NCBI GenBank assembly: GCA_001632435.1
Contig: KV424055.1
Span: 51,973-86,060, forward strand
DNA from: Calocera cornea HHB12733
Taxonomy: Eukaryota > Basidiomycota > Dacrymycetes > Dacrymycetales > Dacrymycetaceae
Direction: 5' to 3'
Length of the DNA: 34,088 nucleotides
Every line of letters begins with the position of its first letter. Position 1 is the stretch's first letter. The position numbers were made by a program, and so were the translations under genes. Below the pieces are notes generated by a model. It made no database searches and had not been told where the DNA came from. It saw only the letters and a list, made by a program, of their open reading frames with translations. Shown here piece after piece: positions 18,442 through 28,300 of the stretch.

Positions 18442-20190
18442 ATGCAGGAGCGCCTGCGACGGCCGAATCAGCATGACCAAGCGGTTCCTGACCACATTTT
18501 GCGCCCGCTGGTGGAGAAGTACTACTTGTTCGGATATGGGGACAAGAAGATTCTGAAATCAATATCGCGGGAGGTGGATCTGAGAGCACATAGCTGGACA
18601 CTCTCGTACGTCACTTATTTATGCAAATACAACCAGACAGCTGAGCCAAAGACAGGACCAAAACAATCCAACGCCGGCGAAAAGAATGGAGGCTGCCATC
18701 TGTGAAGCAGCAAGCGCATACGTTCGAGACGATTGCACCTTACGTGGAGCAGGTCCGGCTCTACACGAACAACCGGCTGGGTTCCAAATCGATTCGAGAT
18801 CACCTACGGCAGGAGCGGATCCTAGTATCGCGCAAGCTGGTCCAAGACTACAACCAGGCGGTGGATGCAGACGGCAATCGGCAACGGCTAGTGAAAAGAC
18901 TCAAGCCACAGTTCAATTGGAGCACCGGTCTTCATGAATGTTGGTCGATGGACCAGCATGATAAATGGCGTCGCTTTGGTCTCTTCCTGCATGTCGGGTT
19001 GGAGGAGTTCTCGAACTACGTGTTGTGGCTTAAAGTATGGTGGACAAACTCCAACCCACGACTGATTGCCAGCTTTTACCTTGACGCAGCCGGCTTACAA
19101 GGTGGTACGTCTGTTGACCCGCATCTCGGATTGTAGCCTGACGTTTGAAAGGGATACCGCTCATCACTCAAAGTGATCCTGGGACAGAGAATTATGGCAT
19201 TGCCAATGCTCAGACGACCTTGCGCCGGCAGCTGGATCCCACGCTCGAAGGGACACTCCAACATCGATGGATGCGCGGGCATGCCAACATCAAGCCAGAG
19301 ATATTCTGGTCGAAGCTCCGGCGCCAATGGTCTGAAGGATGGGAGCTTCTGTTTCAGGAAGGAATCATAGCCGGCTGGTATGACCCTTTGGTCCCATTAG
19401 AACTGTGCGTGCAAGACTATTATCCATAATAGGCCGGCCAACTGATTGTACATCAGACTATTGTTTCGTTGGCTGGCAGTTCCAATGATTCAGCAGGATC
19501 TCGATCGCTTCAGGCGAATCCACAACACAAGCAAACCCCGACGAGATAAGAAGAAGAGAATGCCGGCAGAAATACCTGCTATGTTATTCGAGCATCCGGG
19601 ATACTATGGACCATTTCTGAACTACAAGGTGAGTGATTTCTGGTTGCCTCTACGCAGTGTACATGAAATCATTCCGATGCTTAGATTGGAGTCGCAAAAC
19701 CCCAGCTGCGTGAGGCGGCTGAGCTGTTTGCTCCAAAGGAGCATCATGTATTCCGGCTGGTGCCGGCTGCCTTTAGCCAGCATGTCACAACACTGTATAA
19801 CAGTGCGCGCTCCTCTTATCTCCCCCGACCTCGGGTTAACACTCTTTTCTAGGCCTTGGTAAACCCCTTGTGGAACGGGGTTCTTTCTGGGACATCTACA
19901 ACATGCTGTTGAAAGGCTTCGCTGAACTCCCCGCCGGCGAGGCCCTGCCGCTACAGCAGGCGGCAGCACAGAATGCCATTGACGAAGCCAAAGTCCAGCA
20001 CGAGTTTATGGACATCCTCGAAGGAAAACCAGTACGCGGGGCGGCTAAGGCGATTCCCTTCGGCGGCGAGCCGGCAGAGGATTATGACGAGGAACCCGAC
20101 ATAGAAGAGGACGACGTTGAGAGTTGCGGGTATTCCGAAGGGGGTGACGTAGCAGATCTTCCAGTATACGAGGTTACAGCTACCGCCTAG
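18442..20190 (+). CDS. Element gene 4: integrase-core (DDE) transposase (485 aa)
   Basis: Six exons: 18442-18605, 18692-19104, 19152-19404, 19457-19628, 19685-19802 and 19853-20190. Phases are continuous. It starts MQERLRRPNQHDQAVPDH. An N-terminal helical DNA-binding-like region is followed by an integrase core of the type abundant in mushroom genomes. The first acidic motif is CWSMDQHDKWRRFGLFLH, followed by LWLKVWWTNSNPRLIASFYLD. The second is TQSDPGTENYGIANAQTTLRR, and then GTLQHRWMRGHANIKPEIFW, probably supplying the Glu. LEHPGYYGPF-type sequences (MLFEHPGYYGPFLNYK) and a GSFWDIYNMLLKGF helix precede an acidic tail. Both putative Asp residues and the Glu are present, with no stop or frameshift, so it looks intact. 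Exon 2 uses a less typical acceptor. This gene is the likely mobilising enzyme of the element. Confidence 0.88.
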
Positions 20191-20996
20191 TTATTAGCGA
20201 GTATGTGATAGCTTAATGTTGGTATCAAAGCCTAGATGAATGAGTGTGGTATGTAATGTTGCCGATGGCCGCTGCCGGCGGGGGTTAACTGAGAGCTTCG
20301 TGGTATGTAATCTTGCTGATCGTCTGGGCTGCCGACAGGCAGTATCCAGGCCATGGTGTTGGTTGCCGGCCCCGGCTGCAGGCGAAGTACCATTAAAGTT
20401 GGGATGTAATCTTGCTGATTGTCGTAGCCGGTATTCGAGGCAATGGTGTCGTTTTCCGGGCTGGCCCGCAGCCTGCGGGCGTATCGTGGAATGTAAACTT
20501 GCTGGTCGTCGCAACTAGCTGAGCAGGCGCTGTTTGACGCAATGCGGCTATTGGCCGGTCCCTCCCGCAGCCTGCAGGTGGCTCGTAGTATCCGATCTTG
20601 CTGATCGTGGGGCCCGCTGAGCCGGCGGTCTTCAACGCGATCCTGTTGAGCACCAAGACCTCCCGCAGCCGGTGGGTGGGTCCTGGTATGTAATCTTGCT
20701 GATTGTGCATGTCTCGGCTCTCCTGCAGGTCAAAGGCTGAATATGTTGGTATGTAATCTTGCTGATCGTCAGAGATCAGCAAGATGATTGCGCGGTGGTT
20801 GGAATCCAATGAATGAATGGAAAAAGCGTGCTTGGATCATTATAGATTGCAATTGGACGGGTACATGATGATGAGTAGTCTATAGTAACAGGAGCCCAGC
20901 ATGAACCCCTTCATCTCTGACCGAGCGTGTCCTTCCATGCATTGCCGACCTGTGCTCTCGCTCGCCGGCTAATCTGTGATGAGTTCGTTCTTGCGA
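20191..20996. other. Convergent region with repeat array
   Basis: It lies between the ends of the integrase gene (20190) and the minus-strand gene (20997). Most of it is the ~100-bp repeat array; 20790-20990 holds no recognised feature. Confidence 0.6.
20248..20785 (+). repeat. Array of seven element repeat cores, period about 90-100 bp
   Basis: Cores start at 20248, 20302, 20401, 20488, 20586, 20685 and 20748. Full units contain the core GGTATGTAATCTTGCTGATC, then a GGCAATGGTGTCG-like block, then CCCGCAGCCTGCAGGCG. The first and last spacings are shorter (54 and 63 bp). The last core ends in a perfect hairpin (ATCTTGCTGATC ... GATCAGCAAGAT, 6-bp loop, 20756-20785). Units diverge by roughly 10-25 percent, so the array is not recently homogenised. 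Confidence 0.9.
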
Positions 20997-23064
20997 TCAT
21001 TCATCTTCGAAGGCGTTGGGGTTGTGTTGCACCTGCTTGCCGGCGCTGTTCCATTGGTGGAGGGTGAGGTTGGCCGGCGCTCGGGGAAGCTTCTTCGGAA
21101 TGAGTACGGGTGCGACGAAGAGCGACTCGCGTAGAGCAGCTTGAGTCTCCGCCTTCATGTGCGGTGCAACGATGTCTTCGTTGAGACCGTGGAAGACCAA
21201 GTCATGCTGTTTCTCGGCGAAGGAGCGCAATTTCTTCCAATCGAGTTGGGGATACTTCTGGTGCAAGGTCGGCAGGGCTAACAAGTCGCGTACGTACCGC
21301 AGCTTGACGAGGACGGCGTCCTGCTCGAGGTATCCGTCGTCTTCGACCGTCGAGATGTAGTCGAGAAGTGCGTCCATGCGTTCCGCCTTCGTGGGCGCCA
21401 GTTCTGTTGGCCGGAGAGGAATGCCGGGGTGGTTTGGACTTCCCTGCTGAGTGGTCAGCCGGCTGCCGGAAAGCATGAAAGGTGAACATACCAGATCGCC
21501 CATCAGCTTCAAGCATTCTTCGGCGGCCTTGCCCATTACCCTGGAGTCTTCGAGGAGCTCGCGCAAAAAGGAGAGTGCATAGGACTGCCCAAGAGGTTCT
21601 CTGAACCACTTATTGAGATTAATCATCTGCCTTTCGATTGTCTCGGATTGCCAGTCGCTGTCGTCGACGTCTGAATGCAACAGTGTTCCAAGCTATATAC
21701 GCGTCAGCGGTGAGATGAGGAAGAAGAGCCGGCAGAGACTCACCTGGGGCTGGGGCGGGGTGGGATGAACAGGCTGAGGCGGCCTTATAAAGCGGAGCGG
21801 AGGGAAAGTGGGTCGACGGAGCGGGGCAGGGTGTTCGGCGCGGGGCGGGTTCGCCGGCTGGCTGCTTGATGCCTGCGAAGGAAGGGAGGGCTTTGGAAGG
21901 TGGACCGTCAGCGGGCTTGGACGCTTGGTCGAGGTATTGGAGGGCTTCGGGGAGTTAACCGCCGGCGGGCTCGAATGCTTGCTTGTCTGCACGTGCACCG
22001 GTGTGGGGCTTTCGACTGGAGGGGGTGATGCGTCAGTAGCCGTTTGCAGCTGATTGCCGGAGTTGAGCCGGCTGCGAGAGCGTAGAGGATACCGATGAGT
22101 CTGGGTTGCCGGCAAGCTGACAGCCGGCGAGGCTGCGTGGGAAGGCTGCGAAGGAGTGCCAAACGGGTCCGCAGGCGCCGGACCGGCAGTGGAAGAGCCC
22201 GCTGTGGGTCTGTCTGGCTGGAGGTTACGAGGGGGAAGGGGAGGGTGCGAACGCGGCGCGCGACGGGCAGTGCGGCGACCAGGAGAGACAGGAGGGACAG
22301 CTAAGGGCGATGTACGGGTAGCTTGCCGTTCTTCTGGGTCGAAGATACCGCGGGCCGGCGCTGCATCCAGTATATGGGGCTGTTCCTCCGGCTGGTCTTC
22401 ATCAGCAGGAGGGGGGTTCGGGTCATTCGCAGGGTTGGGGAGGATGGGATTCCTGGGACGGGCCGGCGGCTGAGACTCGAGCCAGAGTAGAAACTTCTTG
22501 TGCGCAATGTCGGTGCGCGCCGGGTGACAACTTCCATCCTTGACGCGGATAGTCCAACCCAAGTCCCAGAAAGGGCGTTCGCCAGGTAAGAAGTAAATAA
22601 CTTCACGCTCAGGAAGCGCAAGAGCCAGGCGAGCATAGACACGCAGGCTTCTGCGCCAGTGCCACTCTGCGTCAGAGATCAGCGCCGGCAGGGGATGAGA
22701 GTAAGGTGGGCGTACCCCAATACGAGCATTGGACGTAGGCCTGCGGACTGCCGGCATAGCAGCAGGCTGGTAGTAATGAGCGCAGTACAGAGGCACAGTA
22801 GTGAGGAGACTCACAGTATCGTTTGCGCACCACCCATTTCCCATTCTCCATCACGCGGTGCCGCTCGACGGTCGCCGGCCGGAAGTGATAGCAGATCGTC
22901 CGGCTGCCATCCCAGACCGCGCCATGGAGCAACATCCAGTAGGGCCACCACTTCACGTCCATAATATCGATCACTTGATCTTCATCGGGCTTCTCTTCGA
23001 TATGTTGAATCGGCCGGAGGGTTGACAGAATGACGTACGCAGCTGGATCGATAGGTTTAGGCAT
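20997..23064 (-). CDS. Element gene 5: unknown Pro-rich protein (634 aa)
   Basis: Exons 22815-23064, 21744-22747, 21492-21692 and 20997-21446. Introns are 67, 51 and 45 bp. The last is a multiple of three with no stop, so retention would still give an open frame. It starts MPKPIDPAAYVILSTLRPI. The N-terminal ~190 residues look globular and Trp-rich (DVKWWPYWMLLHGAVWDG, FWDLGWTIRVKDG). Residues of about 200-410 are Pro/Ser-rich and basic. The C-terminal ~210 are helical (LNKWFREPLGQSYALSFLRE, LRYVRDLLALPTLHQKYPQ). No family recognised. Its start is 168 bp inside the right inverted repeat. Confidence 0.75.
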
Positions 23065-23231
23065 CGTAGAGTGGTGGGGCCGACGAGCAACGACTAGTGC
23101 GCTGGCGAGCGAGCAGATAACCGGTAGCGGCTGTGCAAAACCTGCGGGAGCAAATAAATGCAGTCTGCACCCGCATTTACCCCAAATTGGGTGAAATACC
23201 CCGCCGGCTTATCCCCGACGGATGCAAATAT

Positions 23232-23259
23232 GCAAGCTGTCCACGGAAGGCTTCCGTAC
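23232..23259 (-). repeat. Right terminal inverted repeat
   Basis: It reads GCAAGCTGTCCACGGAAGG then CTTCCGTAC on the plus strand, the reverse complement of 11004-11031 with one mismatch. Similarity stops exactly at GTAC on the outer side in both copies. Confidence 0.7.
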
Positions 23260-23263
23260 GTTG
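23260..23263. repeat. Putative target-site duplication, right copy (GTTG)
   Basis: Directly follows the right inverted repeat and matches 11000-11003. Confidence 0.5.
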
Positions 23264-23330
23264 GCGACGGCCGCACGGGGTGGCTGTGACGTCCGCCTTC
23301 GGGGGATAGCGGAGGCGCCGACCTCCTATT

Positions 23331-23340
23331 GTCCGCGGAC
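23331..23340. promoter_or_regulatory. Palindrome GTCCGCGGAC, copy 3
   Basis: Perfect 10-bp palindrome about 200 bp upstream of the ATG of the small gene at 23538. The only other copies I found in the window are the two upstream of the paralogue at 9021-9313. Confidence 0.5.
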
Positions 23341-23397
23341 CACTGACCCTTCGCAACCTCCATCCGACTTTTTTCTCCTTCATATGAAGATCGTGTT

Positions 23398-23407
23398 CTA
23401 TATATAT
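23398..23407 (+). promoter_or_regulatory. TATA box of the 23538-23973 gene
   Basis: CTATATATAT, about 131 bp upstream of the ATG. Confidence 0.6.
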
Positions 23408-23537
23408 TCACACGTCTCAGAGAGATGTTGGGAGCCTCAGCATCCCCACATTCGCATCGGCGATTCAGCTCGCTAGCTGATTTACCCAGAATTCACAAGT
23501 TTCCGCATCCCCTAACTTGGTCCGCAAAGTCTACACA

Positions 23538-23973
23538 ATGGTATGTCTCTTCCTTTCATCGGTCAGTTCTTTTGCTAATTTCCTCTCTGTAGTCTACGCA
23601 ATTTAGTCCAACCAACTCGCGCGCGCCGTCTCTCGTCATCCCCACCTCCACCGACTCCCTTCTTCCTCCGTACCCTCGCTCGCCCTATCCAGCTCCCCCG
23701 CCCTCGCTTCTCCACAAGCTAAAGCACTGGGCTACCTCGGGACCGGAGCGACAGCCCCAACTAAGCGAGCAGCAGTTTCCCGGCCAAGTGACGCGACATC
23801 ACGGGCAGACGTTCCCAGGCGCCGTGAACTCGTCGAGTCATCAATCCTTCCCTGGAGAGAATTTGCGGATACGTGATCAGCAGTTCCCAGGAGAGATGTC
23901 GAGACAACGCGGGCAGGTGTTCCCTGGTGCCGTACGGTGGTCCAGGGACCAGGTGTTCCCTGGAGAGGTGTAA
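23538..23973 (+). CDS. Small protein with six 12-residue FPG repeats (127 aa), family member 3
   Basis: Exon 1 is only the ATG (23538-23540). A 52-bp intron (GTATGT ... GCTAAT ... TAG) follows, then exon 2 at 23593-23973. The protein starts MSTQFSPTNSRAPS, has an LPPY-type proline-rich part (LLPPYPRSPYPAPPP), then KLKHWATSGPERQPQL. The C-terminal half is six tandem copies of a 12-residue unit: QQFPGQV, QTFPGAV, QSFPGEN, QQFPGEM, QVFPGAV and QVFPGEV, with basic/polar linkers such as TRHHG and SRQRG. No signal peptide, membrane helix, CAAX box or dibasic processing sites are visible. It shares the ATG|intron structure, MS(T/S) start and WATSGP block with the gene at 9021-9313. The function is unknown and I know of no described family. 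Confidence 0.78.
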
Positions 23974-24209
23974 TCTGACTTCTTCATTGTACACATAGTC
24001 TCCGCGGTTTTGCGCTCGCGCCTTTATCATCTTTGGTCACTCCTCAGTTGTATCTCAGTTTCACCGCCCCCGTTTACCTATACAGTATTCACTAGTAATC
24101 GACTGCAAGCAATACTATGTAGTTACTCAGAAACATCTATGGGGTAGAATGACCACTGGATCGCGTCTCCCTCCACCTCACAACCTGCTCCACCTTCGCG
24201 GTACGTGCT

Positions 24210-25327
24210 TCAATCGAGCGTGTCGAGGAAGTCTTGCAAGGCCGCTCTGGTTATATCTTTCCATTTTGCGGTATTCTCAGTGGCAATTTCAAGGCGGTGC
24301 AGAGTGTTATCCAGCATCTCGTCCCAAACTCTCATGAAATCCCGCCTACCCTCCGACTTCTTGATACCATGCATCGACTGCAGGATCTTCTGAACTCGAC
24401 CTTCGAATTCTTTACTGCGTTTGCACTGCATAATGAGCGATAGGAGTTCCTCCGCCGATGTTCGAAGGTGAATTTCAGCCGGTGGAGCCGGCATCCGAGT
24501 GGGCAACTGGTCGGAAAAGGAAAGCCGACGGCCGTGACGTTTTGGTACAGAAGTGGACGAGTCGCTGTCCGCGTCCGTCTGTGGCATATTGGTCCCAGAA
24601 TCTTCGTCCGTTGAATCTGTCAATGAATGCTGGTGCATGTCCGCAGAGTCCACTAGCGAAGAAGAGCCAGCTCCAGGAAGGGCAGTCATATCAGGTGCTT
24701 CGACGCCCCCGTGATACTGAATATCCCCATCACGCCCTGTTAGGTGGCACCAGCGTCAGCCGATCAAGTTGAGAACAATCAATGAGACTCACCGATAGAC
24801 TCATCTGGAGTCTGGCACCTGACATAGCTTTGTTCAATAGATATCGGTGGTCCGGGGGGGTGGCAGAGATTCGGAACAAATTTGGGCCAGTCTACCACGG
24901 GGACAAGAGGTTGCCCTACGGCCCTCGGCGCACGGTCTTGTGCAGCACGCCCGATCTGACTGCCTGTACTGGTTGTGAATCACCTTGCTGAAGTGGGCTG
25001 GATGCATGACTCACGAGCCTCGGAGGAAGCCTTGGTGACGGCCATTGCACAGTTACGATGTTTCTCTACCACCTGGCAAATGTAGCATCCATCTTTGCCA
25101 TGCTCTTCCCTAACACAAGGCTTTTGTAGCCGTTGACAAGCAACGCACTTGCCCACTCCGACGTCAACCTCCAACAACAGTCAGACAGATGTGGTCACCA
25201 GACTCAAAAAGGTCAGTCGGCGTACCAGGAGTGTCAGCTGACCCCGGGGAAATGCAATCCTGGTGGTCTGGTCCCGATACTGCCACAATTCGTCTACCGT
25301 TGACAAGCAGGGTTTTACGGGATGCAT
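24210..25327 (-). CDS. Zn2Cys6-like cysteine cluster protein, possible regulator (317 aa)
   Basis: Exons 25226-25327, 25015-25168, 24793-24963 and 24210-24736, all phase-consistent. It starts MHPVKPCLSTVDELWQYRD. Residues of about 42-74 contain six cysteines spaced C-x2-C-x6-C-x9-C-x2-C-x8-C (from CVACQ to HRNC), which fits the fungal Zn2Cys6 consensus (C-x2-C-x6-C-x5-12-C-x2-C-x6-8-C). Typical Zn2Cys6 domains have more basic residues between cysteines 2 and 3; here QRLQKP is only moderately basic. The middle is Pro/Ser/Asp-rich. The C-terminal ~90 residues are predicted helical (AEELLSLIMQCKRSKEFEGR), possibly for oligomerisation. No fungal-specific TF domain is present, so it is short for a classical regulator. 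It lies next to the small-gene family, whose upstream regions carry CCGCGG palindromes. Confidence 0.72.
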
Positions 25328-28300
25328 TTGGTGAATATGCCGTCCAGCAAGGAGGAGAGGAATGAAACCCCAGGGGGGACGGGGGAAGAGAAGATAGTGT
25401 TACTGGTCTCTGCAGAGGCGTCTGGTCGAGGCTTGGACCAGACTTATAGGGTGGGCCTATAATTCTTGACAAAAAAGCGGCGCAACGGAGCAAGATTCTG
25501 TCGATTGAATACTACCAGTTATGGCAGGCGATGGGAAGATCAAAGGCGCAGAAAATGGGACCCCGTTAGCTACCAAGCAACGGGGGTGGGTGATCGTGTT
25601 CCAGGAGCTGCACGGCACGAATTCGGCATTCGATTGACTCTGAGGCATTCGAAGACGATAGAACTGAAGCCAGCGTTATTGACGGACAGGATCACCGCTC
25701 GGACGCATATGACTGGAATTTGCCTACGTATGACCTCAATGCGGGCATATTGGGAGCTTCTATCGCAACTTGCATCAGACCGCCGAGCGTGCCCTAGCTC
25801 CGAGCACGCGATGGACACGTAACATACCGATGTTCAAGAAGATGGGTCTGTCTGCGCAGCACGCAACGCTTCAGTCATGCACTGATACTAAAAAAAGCCA
25901 AATCCCGAGGACCGAGTAGAACATCCAGGTCGTGCGGGGCATTCACACCTGTCTGGCTACATATCTTGCGTCCCGCACGAGTTGGCCCCCAAACCCACCC
26001 GGAAGACAGCTCCGGTGAGCGCAGTGTGCGAAGGCGATACTACTCACTGGGAGTTCCCGACGCAAAAAACGGAGAAGAAGATGCCAGAGTCCGCGCAGGC
26101 AGTGCCTCCGGAAGCCTCCAAGGGCCCTTATCTGTCCCTAGCACGCCGCCGATCGGATAGGCCCACAAATACTGTATTCCACGGTCAAGTCGTGACAGCC
26201 ACGTGTCTGGCCAGATTGCCAATCTGTACGCGCGCCTCGCCCCGCGAAGCTCCAAAGGAAAATTCCTTGGTGGACGGGTCGGGGTTGTCCTTCAATTCTG
26301 CCAATGACCGCGCTAGAACCAAATGTGAACGAGAGCTGAAAGGTGACCGTGGGAAAGCCTTGGAGGACTGACGACAATGCTTTACCGCCGGACAACATCC
26401 CCTGTGACAGTCGTTATGCGAGTCTTTCTGTTTGATGTTCTCTGCGCCATCGCCCAGAAATCTCGTTAGAAGCGGACAAGCCGGCAACTGAATGGCTGTC
26501 TGGCTCGGTGCCCGAGCTCTCAATCAGGAGCCCTGACCCTCGGGTCACAAGCCCTCAGAATACAAGAAGCACCTAAATAACGCCCACAAAGCAAGAGCAC
26601 TGGCCGTCGGAGAAGCACAAGGCGCTGCTCGGGGGTTGCCGTATTGTAGATAGCCAAAGCTTTCAGCGTCGTGCCATCGGTATGGACGGTGCCAGTGCTC
26701 TGTTCCGCCTCGTCTCGAAGCTTCCATCCCAGTGCCTACCCCCTGAAAAGGATTTTTCCCTTTCGCATGGCCTCTTCGCTCTCTTCCCCTGATCACTCAC
26801 ACTTCCGCCATCTCATGCTGCACTCCTCCCCCCGGCGGTCCGACCCCTCAACCCGACTCCTGGCACCCACTCTTGAGTGTCGCCCCTCGGTCCCGTTTTC
26901 ACCACAGCTCACCAAGATCCGGCATCGCATAGCGCATCGGGGGCTTGTACCCTGTTATCCAACTTAGGACGAGTTTGGCTATCGGGATCACACGCGCCGC
27001 CCACCTTCCTCCGCATCAGTATCCCGCATCCCATCCTACTCCGTGCAATATTTTCCCTTCAATGATCATTCATCTGGGACCACTCATCCGCCGATGGGAA
27101 CACGCACGTCGCCCTTAGCTGGGCCCTCGACCCCATGCAACAATCATTTGATCCGGATTCTTCTGCTTCTCTTCTTCCTTCCCGTCTAAACCATCCAGTT
27201 TGTTCCATATTTTGCTTCCCCGACCCTCCGAGACAGTACCGTCTTGATACCGGCTTATACGCCTTTGACCATTCAGGGGATCCAAGCTAATCGCCCTATT
27301 TCGCCCTCCGCGCGCCTTTCATCAATTCTGGACGGTCCCTTGATACCGGCATCCTGCGCCTTGCGCGCCGTCCATGGGAACCAGTACGCAAACCCAGTAG
27401 CAGAATTTGCCCCGCATGCCTTCTTTCTTTTGTATCTCACCCCTTCCCTCTCACTGGAACGACGCTGTGCCCTTCCAACTCCGGAGCTCGATCTCTCTTG
27501 GGCGCTGGCGGGCTGCGGCGTCCTGCACCTTCCATCGCAAGACAATCACGCAACGCTCCACATGCTGACATTCTGTGCGACCCAACACGTGGGGCCGAGC
27601 GCTTGTTTTCCGCTCACATGCTTCGCATATTCCATCACCCACGCTCGTCCGCCGACCCCAACCATCCCCCTTCCCGGCCTCATGGTCCATCCCCAATCTT
27701 TCCAGAGGGCCACGAGGGCATGCACCACCCCCGGGTCTCGCAGCACTGGACAGCTAGCGGACTGTCCGGACCTTGTTCATTCGTGTGAGGAGGCCACGTG
27801 CTGAGGTAGGACGGGCAAGATAGAAGGTTGGCGAACGAGGGAGGGGCTGTTCAGGTACGAGCGGACGGAGGACAATGTCCGCACGTGAGTTGGGCAGCCG
27901 GAACTTTCGTACGGGGTCACTCAGTGCCTCTGCACCTCCTGCAGCTTGAGCTTTGCAGCAGGGCCGAGCGAGCACCTCCAGCTTGGGCGTTTGAGAGAGG
28001 GGATTCGACGTGTCGGTTTGTCAGTATCTTATCTCATGTAGCTCAGCTCAACGGACTAACGTACGACCGCTTTAGCGTGCGTCGTGGGCCAACTGGTGTA
28101 GTCGCGTTGACTTGACAGTCTTTGCTACAGTAATCTGCTGACGGGAAGGCGGGGCCTATAGGAGTGGAAGCAAGATCCGGAGGAGTGTCGCGGTACCGTC
28201 GCGGTGCGGTGCATACTGGAGGCTGCGGCAGCTTCAAGGGAGGTAGAACATGAATATCCGGTATTGAAGTGTTACAACATCCCATCCTGGACGGATGATC

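Larger units (their letters stand above)
11004..23259. mobile_element. Proposed 12.3-kb integrase-encoding multigene DNA element
   Basis: Three independent signals agree on the boundaries. First, 28-bp terminal inverted repeats (27/28 identical) at 11004-11031 and 23232-23259 lose similarity abruptly on the outer side and are flanked by GTTG on both ends. Second, an integrase-core gene lies inside at 18442-20190. Third, GCCGGC occurs about 56 times inside (one per ~220 bp) but only about 12 times in the other 21.8 kb by my visual count, and all copies found of the ~100-bp GGTATGTAATCTTGCTG repeat fall inside. Five genes alternate in orientation: unknown (-), unknown (+), alpha-kinase (-), integrase (+), unknown (-). 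It is not a retrotransposon, since no reverse transcriptase is seen. It is also not a Starship-type element, because no tyrosine recombinase (DUF3435) is visible. All genes appear intact. Confidence 0.65.
23065..23537. promoter_or_regulatory. Right end of the element and promoter of the third small gene
   Basis: Bases 23065-23231 should be the promoter of the minus-strand element gene and include one CGGATGCAAA decamer (23219). The right inverted repeat and GTTG follow. Bases 23264-23537 carry the GTCCGCGGAC palindrome and the TATA box of the plus-strand small gene. Confidence 0.55.

Noticed and set aside
20248..20785. Regularly spaced repeats considered as a CRISPR array
   Set aside because: The genome is eukaryotic, spacers are themselves conserved between units, and spacing is irregular.
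20393..20809. Minus-strand 138-codon frame across the repeat array
   Set aside because: Repeat translation in a convergent intergenic region, with no splice or start support.
11004..23259. Element considered as a Starship, Polinton or LTR retrotransposon
   Set aside because: No DUF3435 tyrosine recombinase, no protein-primed DNA polymerase or capsid genes, no reverse transcriptase and no long terminal repeats were seen.
25982..26371. Plus-strand open frame with some coding look
   Set aside because: No ATG start and no phase-compatible upstream exon found; at most a relic.
27244..27804. Plus-strand open frame of 186 codons
   Set aside because: No ATG at its start, no conserved motif, and composition of a pyrimidine-rich non-coding strand.
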